A stretch of DNA of 64,000 nt, from the NCBI RefSeq assembly GCF_036895565.1, contig NZ_CP145904.1:3344715-3408714 (forward strand). Direction: 5' to 3'. The first letter of the stretch is position 1, and every line of letters begins with the position of its first letter. The notes under the pieces are model-generated. The model saw only the letters and a list, made by a program, of their open reading frames with translations, was not told the DNA's origin and did no database searches. Of this stretch, positions 44,850 to 52,824 are shown piece after piece. The stretch comes from Flavobacterium sp. KS-LB2 (GTDB lineage Bacteria; Bacteroidota; Bacteroidia; Flavobacteriales; Flavobacteriaceae). Position numbers and translations under genes: made by a program.

Positions 44850-44993
44850 TAGCCCCGATAGCAGCGAAAATCCTCGAAATTTAGTAAGTGACTATTTTCT
44901 AGCCGGAAAAGAGCGACCAACGGAAGCTCCTTTTATGGTTAGAAAAAACACTTCCTAAACGAGAGATTACAGCGTATAGCGGGAAATAGCTTC
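44850..44993. repeat. Dispersed hairpin repeat, copy 2
   Basis: Begins TAGCCCCGATAGCAGCG and ends AGCGTATAGCGGGAAATAGC, the same ends as at 3701-3777. The interior is longer and different but also folds back: AATCCTCG pairs with CGAGAGATT, TTTAGTAAGTG with CACTTCCTAAA, TATTTTCTA with TTAGAAAA, and AAAAGAGC with GCTCCTTTT. It occupies most of the 296-base gap between the helicase and the Skp-like gene. No open frame. Confidence 0.75.
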
Positions 44994-45037
44994 AAAAAAA
45001 ATGCCTTCAATCTAAAGCTAGACGAAGGCAATTTTTT
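44994..45037. terminator. Terminator of the Skp-like lipoprotein gene
   Basis: The arms TGCCTTC (45002-45008) and GAAGGCA (45024-45030) are flanked by A- and T-runs; directly downstream of the minus-strand gene. Confidence 0.75.
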
Positions 45038-45054
45038 GAATTAATATAAAAAAA

Positions 45055-45621
45055 TTATTTTTTAGCTTCTGCTTTTTCTTCTGTTTTTGCAGGTGCTTTG
45101 TATTTATCGTTCAGGCCTTTGATGATTTCTTTAGTGATATCAAATTTGTCTTCAGCGTATAAAATTGAAGCTGCATCACCAGTTCCGTAGATGTAAGCAT
45201 ATCCTTTTTCTTTTCCGTACGCTTTGATGAATTTTTTTACTCCGCTTACTAATGAATCCATTTCTTTTCCGCTTTCAACTTGCAATTCTTGAGACAATGC
45301 TTGTTGTGCGTAGCTTAATTGTTGTTCTTTCTTTTGCAATTCAGCTCCTTTTTGTTGTGCCCATGCTTGACCATTAGCTTGTGCCTGCGCTTGAAAACTT
45401 GCTGCTTCTTGCTTGAATCTTGCAATTTCAGCTTCTAGTTGTCTTCCTTTTTCTTCTGCTTTTGTTTTATATTTTGCTTCAAGGTCTTTTGCCTCTGTAT
45501 ATTCTTTCATTAATTCAGAAGTGTCTACGTAAGCTGTTTTTACTTCTTTAGCTGCTTCGGCTGGTTTGTTACAAGCAACAATTGAAATTGATAACGCGAT
45601 AATTAATAATGCTTTTTTCAT
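45055..45621 (-). CDS. OmpH/Skp-like lipoprotein
   Basis: A 188-residue chaperone-like protein. The lipobox SIVACNK places the acylated cysteine near residue 17, so unlike classical Skp it should be membrane-anchored. The body (YTEAKDLEAKYKTKAEEKGRQLEAEIARF... QLSYAQQALSQEL) is a long helical hairpin typical of OmpH/Skp, and the C-terminal EKGYAYIYGTGDAASILYAEDKFDIT is the usual trimerisation part. Probably guides outer-membrane protein precursors across the periplasm. A -7 box is seen 33 bases upstream. Confidence 0.87.
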   Translation of the reverse strand: MKKALLIIALSISIVACNKPAEAAKEVKTAYVDTSELMKEYTEAKDLEAKYKTKAEEKGRQLEAEIARFKQEAASFQAQAQANGQAWAQQKGAELQKKEQQLSYAQQALSQELQVESGKEMDSLVSGVKKFIKAYGKEKGYAYIYGTGDAASILYAEDKFDITKEIIKGLNDKYKAPAKTEEKAEAKK

Positions 45622-45653
45622 TTTGATAAATTTCTAGTTTTGAGTATTGGTGA

Positions 45654-45661
45654 CAAAAATA
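45654..45661 (-). promoter_or_regulatory. -7 promoter box (TATTTTTG) for the Skp-like gene
   Basis: An exact TAnnTTTG match on the minus strand, ending about 33 bases before the start codon. The rest of the 244-base gap to 45865 is AT-rich without a gene I can support. Confidence 0.55.
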
Positions 45662-45865
45662 TAAAAAAATAGATAGCATTGACATAAAGTTTAAAAAATG
45701 CTACTTTTTTATGATATAGGATTTTATTATTATGATTAATGAATGTATAATTTATGACTATTAAAAACGGACTTCATATCTTTTAATTAAGAGAATTAGT
45801 TTTAAAATTCAACGATAACCCTCGATTTAGCCAAAAAATGCGCTTAAATACACTTAAAATGATTT

Positions 45866-46714
45866 TTAGTTGTTTTTTAGGATATAAATGTGTGAAGAAT
45901 ACTCGAAATTCTTCTTCGCTTTCCAATTCGACTGCAAACCGATGAAAAAGGCTTTTGCATAATTCATTTTACCGGTTTTGTATTTTTCAGAAAGTAAGCT
46001 CACGTAAAAAGAGTCGAATTTCATAGGAAGTACTTTTACCAATTTCATTTCTTCTTTTTCGAAAAGCATTTTTATTGTCGTTTTAGAAAAATGCCAAAAA
46101 TGAATTGGCACATCATAAGCGGCCCAAAACTTTCCGTAATGTTTTGCATCGAAAGATTTGAAATTTGGAACAGCAATAATTAAAGTTCCGTTAGGTTTTA
46201 ATAATCGTTTCAATTCTTTAATTTGGTTTTCCAAATTTGGAACGTGTTCCAAAACATGCCACATCGAAATCACATCAAAAGAATGATTGTCTAATTCGCT
46301 GGTTTCCCCAACAAATGAAACACCTTTCTTTTTTGCAATCGCTTTTGCTTTTTCGCTTGGCTCCACTCCTATCGTATGCCAACCGTTTTCTTTGGCCACA
46401 GATAAAAAATCTCCTGTTCCGGCACCAATGTCTAAAATGCTTCCTTTATTGGATTGCAATGAATTGATTAAATTCAATTTGTTTTTAAGCGCAATGGTTT
46501 TTACAAAATGATATGCTTTTTCAAACAAAGATCTTTTACTATCCGTGTGCGAAATATAATCCACGCTTTCGTAATACTTTCCTAAATTTTCTAAACTGGG
46601 TTGCGGAGTCGTAATCAGCATGTCCAATTTATCATCATGATACAAATCGAAAATTTCCTGAGAAACAGAATAATCTTTAACGGTTAAAAAAGGCTGTTGT
46701 TTTGAAATGTCCAT
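45866..46714 (-). CDS. Class I SAM-dependent methyltransferase
   Basis: A 282-residue methyltransferase. The SAM-binding motif ILDIGAGTGDFLSVAKENGW and the following VEPSEKAKAIAKKKGV, with post-motif WHVLEHVPNLENQIKELKRLLKPNGTLIIAVPN, are clear. It resembles UbiE/UbiG-type enzymes but carries no residue that fixes the acceptor. It lies between the Skp-like gene and mnmG, on the same strand, and a parS-like site separates it from mnmG. Confidence 0.88.
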   Translation of the reverse strand: MDISKQQPFLTVKDYSVSQEIFDLYHDDKLDMLITTPQPSLENLGKYYESVDYISHTDSKRSLFEKAYHFVKTIALKNKLNLINSLQSNKGSILDIGAGTGDFLSVAKENGWHTIGVEPSEKAKAIAKKKGVSFVGETSELDNHSFDVISMWHVLEHVPNLENQIKELKRLLKPNGTLIIAVPNFKSFDAKHYGKFWAAYDVPIHFWHFSKTTIKMLFEKEEMKLVKVLPMKFDSFYVSLLSEKYKTGKMNYAKAFFIGLQSNWKAKKNFEYSSHIYILKNN

Positions 46715-46834
46715 TAATTAATAGTGCTTTTATATTTTAATTTTAAACTAAACCCTGAAAACACCAAAGGATACTTTCAGGGTTGAAATATTTATTTTTG
46801 CGATTCTTCAATTATAGCAAGGCTTCACAGCGTA

Positions 46835-46848
46835 GTTTCACGTGGAAC
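46835..46848. other. parS-like site upstream of the methyltransferase gene
   Basis: GTTTCACGTGGAAC holds the central CACGTG and differs from the parS consensus core GTTTCACGTGAAAC at one position. It lies in the gap between the methyltransferase and mnmG. Confidence 0.6.
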
Positions 46849-46865
46849 AAAATGATTTAAGAATA

Positions 46866-46940
46866 AAGATTAACGATTTCTGATTTCAGATCTTTGGTAA
46901 ATCTGCAATCAAAAATCGTAAATCAAAAATCTACAATCCC
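46866..46940. repeat. AATC-rich dispersed repeat, locus B
   Basis: GATTAACGATTTCTGATTT (the reverse complement of the sequence seen at 18921-18988), followed by AATCTGCAATCAAAAATCG and further AATC units. The two loci share the family in opposite orientations. Confidence 0.55.
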
Positions 46941-48811
46941 TAACGTCCCATATAAATCAGCAACACCGAAACATCACTTGGCGAAACACCACTGATTCTT
47001 GATGCTTGCGAAATAGTTACCGGACGAATCTTGCTTAATTTTTGTTTTGCCTCAATCGACATGGATTTTATTTTTTCATAGTCAAAATTTTCTGGGATTT
47101 TCACATCTTCCAGTCGAAGCAATTTATCAGCATTGTTTCTTTCCTTTTCTATGTAACCAGAATACTTGACTTGGATTTCGGCTTGTTCCAAAATTTCTTG
47201 GTCCAAATCATTTTCTGCAACATAAGCTGCAACCTTATCAAATTTCATGATGTCTTCTAAATCAATTTGCGGACGAGAAAACACTTTAAACATTTTATCC
47301 CCTTGCGTAATCAGCGCCGTATCTTTTGATTCTAAAATAGGATTTGCTTCTGCAACCGAAACACTCGTTTCTTTGAAGAAAGCCACCATCTTTTCAGATT
47401 CATTTAATTTGTGTTCCATTCTGCGCAAACGCGCTTCTGAAGCCAAACCTATTTCATGTGACATTGGCGTCAATCTGAAATCGGCATTATCTTGTCGCAA
47501 CAACGTTCTATACTCTGCACGAGAAGTAAACATTCTGTACGGCTCTTCCGTTCCTTTCGTAATTAAATCATCAATCAAAACTCCGATGTAAGCTTCGTCC
47601 CTTTTTAAAATTAACGGCGCTTTTTCATGCACTTTTAAATGCGCATTTATTCCAGCCATCAATCCTTGAGAAGCCGCTTCTTCATATCCGGTAGTACCGT
47701 TAATTTGTCCGGCGAAATACAAACCTTCAATAAGCTTTGTTTCCAAAGTATGCTTCAATTGTGTCGGTGGGAAATAATCATATTCGATTGCATAACCCGG
47801 TCGAAAGAATTTCACCTTCTCAAATCCCGCAACAGAACTCAACGCTTTAAATTGAATATCTTCAGGAAGCGATGTAGAAAATCCATTTACATAAACCTCG
47901 CACGTATTCCATCCTTCTGGCTCCACAAATAATTGGTGTCTTTCTTTATCAGCAAAACGATTAATTTTATCTTCAATCGAAGGGCAATATCTTGGCCCTA
48001 GACTTTTTATTCTTCCGTTAAACATTGGCGAACGATCAAAACCTTCTCTCAAAATATCATGAACATCAAGAGACGTGTACGTCATATGGCAAGACCGCTG
48101 ATGAACCAACGGAGAAGTAACATCCGAATAAGAGAACTTATCCGGTTTAGCATCTCCTTTTTCTTCATTCATTTTCGAGTAATCCAAAGAACGTCCATCT
48201 ACTCTTGGAGGCGTTCCCGTTTTCATTCGACCCGATTCAAAACCTGCAGCAACTAAATCTTCTGTGATTCCATGTGCAGCACTTTCGCCTGCTCTTCCTC
48301 CGCCAAATTGTTTTTCGCCAATATGAATCAAACCATTCAGGAAAGTTCCATTGGTCAACACAACCGATTTAGAACGAATCTCCACTCCAAGAGAAGTTCG
48401 GATTCCTTTAATTTTTCCGTTTTCAATTATCAAACCTTTAACCATTTCTTGATAGAAATCAAGATTTGGAGTTCCTTCCAGCATCATTCTCCACTCCTCA
48501 GCAAAACGCATACGGTCACTTTGAACACGCGGCGACCACATTGCAGGGCCTTTGGACTTGTTCAACATCTTAAATTGGATTGCCGTCCTGTCCGAAACAA
48601 TTCCCGAGTATCCTCCAAGCGCATCAATCTCACGCACAATTTGTCCTTTAGCAATTCCGCCCATCGCTGGGTTGCATGACATCTGGGCAATGTTCTGCAA
48701 ACTCATTGTAACCAATAAAGTTTTTGAACCCAAATTTGCAGCAGCGGCAGCAGCTTCAGAACCTGCATGGCCTGCACCAACAACGATTACATCATATTCA
48801 TTTAGAAACAT
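46940..48811 (-). CDS. mnmG: tRNA uridine-5-carboxymethylaminomethyl modification enzyme MnmG
   Basis: FAD-dependent partner of MnmE that modifies wobble uridines of tRNAs. It has 623 residues: an N-terminal dinucleotide motif VIVVGAGHAGSEAAAAAANLG, CNPAMGGIAKGQIVREIDALGG, GTPPRVDGRSLDY, and PGYAIEYDYFPPTQL, with the C-terminal helical domain ending SPSDVSVLLIYMGR. mnmG (gidA) commonly lies near the replication origin, in agreement with the parS sites that flank this gene. MnmE is not in this window. Confidence 0.97.
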   Translation of the reverse strand: MFLNEYDVIVVGAGHAGSEAAAAAANLGSKTLLVTMSLQNIAQMSCNPAMGGIAKGQIVREIDALGGYSGIVSDRTAIQFKMLNKSKGPAMWSPRVQSDRMRFAEEWRMMLEGTPNLDFYQEMVKGLIIENGKIKGIRTSLGVEIRSKSVVLTNGTFLNGLIHIGEKQFGGGRAGESAAHGITEDLVAAGFESGRMKTGTPPRVDGRSLDYSKMNEEKGDAKPDKFSYSDVTSPLVHQRSCHMTYTSLDVHDILREGFDRSPMFNGRIKSLGPRYCPSIEDKINRFADKERHQLFVEPEGWNTCEVYVNGFSTSLPEDIQFKALSSVAGFEKVKFFRPGYAIEYDYFPPTQLKHTLETKLIEGLYFAGQINGTTGYEEAASQGLMAGINAHLKVHEKAPLILKRDEAYIGVLIDDLITKGTEEPYRMFTSRAEYRTLLRQDNADFRLTPMSHEIGLASEARLRRMEHKLNESEKMVAFFKETSVSVAEANPILESKDTALITQGDKMFKVFSRPQIDLEDIMKFDKVAAYVAENDLDQEILEQAEIQVKYSGYIEKERNNADKLLRLEDVKIPENFDYEKIKSMSIEAKQKLSKIRPVTISQASRISGVSPSDVSVLLIYMGR

Positions 48812-48864
48812 CTTCTTTTATAATTTAATCCTTGTTAAGGATTGTAATTTTGAAATCTATATTT

Positions 48865-48880
48865 TGTTCCACGTGAAACA
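48865..48880. other. parS site 1 (mnmG-ybeY gap)
   Basis: TGTTCCACGTGAAACA matches the ParB-binding consensus TGTTNCACGTGAAACA at every defined position, with the central CACGTG. Confidence 0.8.
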
Positions 48881-48910
48881 TTATTAACCTATTTTTAAAC
48901 CAATACTAAA

Positions 48911-48926
48911 TGTTCCACGTGAAACA
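48911..48926. other. parS site 2 (mnmG-ybeY gap)
   Basis: Identical 16-base sequence to site 1, TGTTCCACGTGAAACA, 46 bases further on. Confidence 0.8.
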
Positions 48927-48952
48927 CTTTGAATTTGAAAATTTGAAATACA

Positions 48953-49372
48953 CTATTGTTCCACGTGAAACATAGCGATTTTTTCATCTTCTTTACTACG
49001 CATTAAAACCTCTTCGGCCTCACCTTTGTCTTTATAACCGCAGTAGTGTAAAATTCCATGAACTAGAACGCGCTTTAATTCTTCTTCAAAAGAAACATCA
49101 AAGTCAGTAGCATTGTCTTTTACTCTTTCGATAGAAACAAAAATATCTCCGTGCAATTCATTACCCATAGAATAATCAAAGCTGATGATATCCGTTAACG
49201 TATCATGATCGAGATACTCCAGATTAATTTTATGAAGATATTCATCATCGCAAAAGATATAATTTATCTCACCCTCTTTCTTGTTTTCCGAGGTAATAAC
49301 ATTTCCTAACCAAGCGGCTATAGCTTCTTCGTTATCTAAATTAAAGTCGGTTTCGTAATTAAAATTGATCAT
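48953..49372 (-). CDS. ybeY: Endoribonuclease YbeY
   Basis: A metal-dependent endoribonuclease of rRNA maturation, 139 residues. The motif region reads RVLVHGILHYCGYKDKGEAEE; the family norm is HGxLHLxGYDH with three histidine ligands, and the third position here is Asp, followed by Lys. NYIFCDDEYLHKINLEYLDHDTLTDIISFDY is the family's N-terminal part. Its last residues FHVEQ are encoded within a parS sequence. The start codon shares its first bases with the DUF4175 stop (4-base overlap). Confidence 0.9.
   Translation of the reverse strand: MINFNYETDFNLDNEEAIAAWLGNVITSENKKEGEINYIFCDDEYLHKINLEYLDHDTLTDIISFDYSMGNELHGDIFVSIERVKDNATDFDVSFEEELKRVLVHGILHYCGYKDKGEAEEVLMRSKEDEKIAMFHVEQ
48957..48972. 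other. parS site 3 (inside the ybeY 3' end)
   Basis: TGTTCCACGTGAAACA again, 46 bases from site 2. It lies within the coding sequence of ybeY, whose last codons read MFHVEQ in the opposite direction. Confidence 0.8.
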
Positions 49373-52300
49373 TTTTTATTAAAATATTCTTGAACCTTTT
49401 GATTAAAATTCGAGCGCAAAGGTAAGGATTGTCTATTTAATATTTCTATGCTATTCAAATAATCTAATAAAGCAGCTGGCAGCGCATTAGATTGATTATT
49501 AAACTCCTTTTTATTGGTTTCAGATTGGCGCTTATTTTCCTCTCCTTGTTGTTGTATGGCAGAATTCAATTTCAATAATTCCTGTTTTACATTCAGTATC
49601 TTTTGAAGTGTTTCGTTCTTAAAACCTTTGTTCAATAATTGCTTTTCAATTTGCTTCATTTGTTCCAAAGCGCTTTGTCCATTACCTCCCAATCCTTGTT
49701 TGTTCAACTCGTTTTGCAATGCTTCACGTAATTGTTTTTGCTCTTTGTAAATTTCCATAATAGCCTGTGCCTCGCCTTCACCTCCCTCACCGTCTTGACC
49801 TGATTCCCCTGGCTTACCTTGTTTGCCGTTTTGTCCTTTTTGACCTTCGCCAGGTTTCTCGCCTTTCTTCATTCCGTCTTTCATTTTCTCACCTAGACCT
49901 TCTTGCTTTTTAATAATATCTGGCAATTGCATTCCTTGTCCTTGACCTGGTTTCGGTTTACCAGAACCCATTCCTGACATTTGCATTTGCATATTGTTAA
50001 GCATATCACTTAAGAAATCTGCTAATTTGTTAGCCGCAGAAATGGTATATTGTTGATGCGACAAACCTTTTGGAACTTGAGCATCTGTTAAACTGGACAA
50101 AGACTTATCTACGTTGTAAACTACATTGCCAATCTCTTTGGTTATGTCTTCAGCAATTTTTGGGTTACGCAACGACATTGCAAACAAACTGTCATCAACA
50201 TGCTTGAACTGTTGCTTTAAATCCTGTTGGATTTTAATATTTTTATTAAAGGCCGGAGACCCTGATTTGTGCTTTTTGAACTGATTCATCAAGTCTTCTT
50301 GTGACAAAGAAAACGCTAATAAATTATCTAAAATTTGTCGCAACATTGCCACATCTTCCTGCAACTGTTCCATCTCACCTTGCTCCAAAGTTTGTGCCAT
50401 TTTTTGAGACATCTCTTTCATCTTTTTAGAAGCACTTTTTTGATTTGGTTTGGCATTATCTTTTTTGTCTTTCTTCAATTCCTCAGACGCTTTCTTTAAA
50501 TCTTCGTCAATGCTTTTTTCTTTAGCAACGTCTTTAGGCAAGTCCAAAGGTGATTTTAATTCCTTATTTTCTTTATCCAAATCGTTTAAATCTTCTTGGA
50601 TTTTATCAAACTCAGCATTAATGTCTTCTTGTTTATCCAGTTTATTTTCCTTTTCATCATTAGATAATTTATCTTGCTTTTCAGAAAGCTTGTCCAATTT
50701 GTCTCCTAATTGTTCTGCTTTCTTTTCAACATAAAACCTCTTTGTCAATTCCACCAACTGTTCTAAATTCTTAGTTTGGTTTTTACTATTTTGTTTGAAT
50801 TTATCCAACTTAGACAACAACTCTTCATTCTGAATTTTATCATTCAGTTCTTTCAATTCATCTAAAAGCTTCTGGTTTTTTTCCAATTCCTTTTCAGCTT
50901 TATCCATTCGTTTTTGAAGCTCTTCTTTTAATTCATCCTTTTTATCGGTTTTGAATTGCTCCAAATTATCGTTCATTTTTTTAGTGAATTCCTTCATCAT
51001 CTCATCCTGTTTCATTTGACGCTTGATGAAATCATTTACTTTTTGCTGATCTTTGAAATCCAAATTTTCTTTTTCTTTTCCTGTTTTTTGCAACTTCTCC
51101 ATTTCAGAAATTTGTTTGTCTTGATTCTTCAAAGACTTTTCTAAACTATTGATATTGTCATTTTGCTGCTGCAAAATCTGATCTTCTTTCTCTTCATCTG
51201 TGGAAACACGATTAGAAAAAACAGAAGACTTCGTGCTTTTGAAATTATGGATTGCATCGTTATCAAAAACTTCAAAATAATAATCATATGACACGCCTTG
51301 CTCTACCGGAAGATTACTTGGAAACGAAAACACGAATTGATCAAAAGCACTTTTCTTAATAGCAATTGTTCCACGTTTAGCAGTTTGTGGTTTCTCTCGT
51401 TCGTAATAAACAATCTGAAGTTTAGACAAACCATAATCATCCGAGATTTGACCTAAAACATAGTTCTTGGCCACCTTTAAACTGTCCGGTGCGTTGTTCA
51501 CATTAATCGTTGGGAACTGATCTTTGACAATAGTAAGCTGATAATTGAGTTTTTCATAGTTTTTCACCTTATCATTTGAAGTAAGAATTTGATAATCTGT
51601 ATTTTGAACTATATTTTTAGATAAAAAAAAGGTGTTTTCTGTTTTCAAAAAAGAAGAATTAGAAATTCCGTCAATCCACTCTACGTTTTGTGTAGCTTGT
51701 GTGTTCATTTTCCAAGTCACACGCGTTCCTTCCGGAATAACAGCATTTCCTGTTCCTTTGATAGTTTCTGATTTTTTATTCAAATACGAAGGAAAGTTCA
51801 ACTGCATTTCAAAATTAGCAATCGATGGAACAGTTATCACTTTCAATTCATAATCCGGAGAAGAAATAGCATTTCCCTCCACGTGGAACAAAATATTTTC
51901 TGAAGGCTTTGCCATCTTAAATTGAAACTCTCCTGCTTTAGATGATTCCATAAAATAACTTTCGTCGTCAATAAAAATCATAGCGTTCTCAGGAACTATT
52001 TTTCCTTCCGTTTTAATACGAAGAATAAAATCCTTTCCTTGTTCAGTTTGTAAATTCAAATTAAGAACTACAAATTTAAATGGAGCAGGCGGCAAAAAAG
52101 TCGAATTAAAGTGTACTACTCTATTCAAACTTTGAGAAATCATCTTGCTATTACCCGAGAAATAAAAGAAAGCAAATAGCAATACTGGAATCAAAGCCAA
52201 AGGAAAATATTTCCTGTTAACATTGTAGTTTATGGCGTTCCCAAAAGGAATTGGTTGCAATGCATTCGCTTTTTGTTCAATCGAAGCGGCTAATAATTCC

Positions 52301-52698
52301 GATTTGATTTGATGCTCATTCGGATTTGATAATTGTAAGAAGTTAGTCAGCTTGTCGCTCACTTCCGTAAAATGATTTCCAATAATTGCCGAAGCCTGAT
52401 TGTAATCGATTCCTTTTTGAAGTTTGAATAATTTAAAAATTGGAAACAAAATAAAACGGAACAACAAATACACTTCTACTCCAACGAAAGTCCAAAATAA
52501 AATGGTTCTTCCCATAGGCTTAAGCCAAAGAAAATATTCAACAAAAAGCGTAAATAGAAAATACAACAATCCTAAACCGATAAAGAAAATAGTTCCCCGT
52601 ATCAATTCGTTGGTATAAAACTTCCTGATGAAAGCTTCTAATTTTTGATAAATAAATTGCTGATTTTCCAAAATTTCTGCTTTGTTTTTTGTAACCAA
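49369..52698 (-). CDS. DUF4175 family membrane protein, coiled coil with glycine-rich collagen-like region
   Basis: A 1109-residue protein. The first 180 residues hold three membrane helices (about 35-58, 60-85, 165-185). A long extracytoplasmic beta-rich part follows (about 190-490), then a coiled coil rich in Lys, Glu and Gln (about 500-860), and a glycine/proline/glutamine tract (about 930-1010: GKPKPGQGQGMQ, GEKPGEGQKGQNGKQGKPGESGQDGEGGEGEAQ read in parts). The family is of unknown function and characteristic of Bacteroidota. Possible role in envelope mechanics. The weak parS site at 51875 lies within it. Confidence 0.85.
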   Translation of the reverse strand: MVTKNKAEILENQQFIYQKLEAFIRKFYTNELIRGTIFFIGLGLLYFLFTLFVEYFLWLKPMGRTILFWTFVGVEVYLLFRFILFPIFKLFKLQKGIDYNQASAIIGNHFTEVSDKLTNFLQLSNPNEHQIKSELLAASIEQKANALQPIPFGNAINYNVNRKYFPLALIPVLLFAFFYFSGNSKMISQSLNRVVHFNSTFLPPAPFKFVVLNLNLQTEQGKDFILRIKTEGKIVPENAMIFIDDESYFMESSKAGEFQFKMAKPSENILFHVEGNAISSPDYELKVITVPSIANFEMQLNFPSYLNKKSETIKGTGNAVIPEGTRVTWKMNTQATQNVEWIDGISNSSFLKTENTFFLSKNIVQNTDYQILTSNDKVKNYEKLNYQLTIVKDQFPTINVNNAPDSLKVAKNYVLGQISDDYGLSKLQIVYYEREKPQTAKRGTIAIKKSAFDQFVFSFPSNLPVEQGVSYDYYFEVFDNDAIHNFKSTKSSVFSNRVSTDEEKEDQILQQQNDNINSLEKSLKNQDKQISEMEKLQKTGKEKENLDFKDQQKVNDFIKRQMKQDEMMKEFTKKMNDNLEQFKTDKKDELKEELQKRMDKAEKELEKNQKLLDELKELNDKIQNEELLSKLDKFKQNSKNQTKNLEQLVELTKRFYVEKKAEQLGDKLDKLSEKQDKLSNDEKENKLDKQEDINAEFDKIQEDLNDLDKENKELKSPLDLPKDVAKEKSIDEDLKKASEELKKDKKDNAKPNQKSASKKMKEMSQKMAQTLEQGEMEQLQEDVAMLRQILDNLLAFSLSQEDLMNQFKKHKSGSPAFNKNIKIQQDLKQQFKHVDDSLFAMSLRNPKIAEDITKEIGNVVYNVDKSLSSLTDAQVPKGLSHQQYTISAANKLADFLSDMLNNMQMQMSGMGSGKPKPGQGQGMQLPDIIKKQEGLGEKMKDGMKKGEKPGEGQKGQNGKQGKPGESGQDGEGGEGEAQAIMEIYKEQKQLREALQNELNKQGLGGNGQSALEQMKQIEKQLLNKGFKNETLQKILNVKQELLKLNSAIQQQGEENKRQSETNKKEFNNQSNALPAALLDYLNSIEILNRQSLPLRSNFNQKVQEYFNKK
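51875..51890. other. Degenerate parS-like site inside the DUF4175 gene
   Basis: CCCTCCACGTGGAACA keeps the central CCACGTGGAACA half but not the left end of the consensus. Encodes LFHVEG on the minus strand. Confidence 0.4.
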
Positions 52699-52824
52699 TA
52701 AAAGTAATAATTTATATGAATAAAGAAATGTTAAAAATCACCAAACTCATTAATCTTACATTATCTCATTTTCAGATAATAACATGAGAAATCGAATTTG
52801 TATCTTCGCAAAAAATTTACAGCA

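Noticed and set aside
46241..46256. TTGGAACGTGTTCCAA palindrome in the methyltransferase gene
   Set aside because: It lacks the CACGTG core of parS and encodes a conserved protein motif (HVLEHVPN), so it is probably coincidental.
49735..50030. Plus-strand open frames opposite the DUF4175 and mnmG genes
   Set aside because: They mirror the strong composition bias of the minus-strand genes and show no start, motif or context of their own.
51366..51381. TGTTCCACGTTTAGCA as another parS
   Set aside because: Only the left half matches the palindrome; the right half and central CACGTG are lost.
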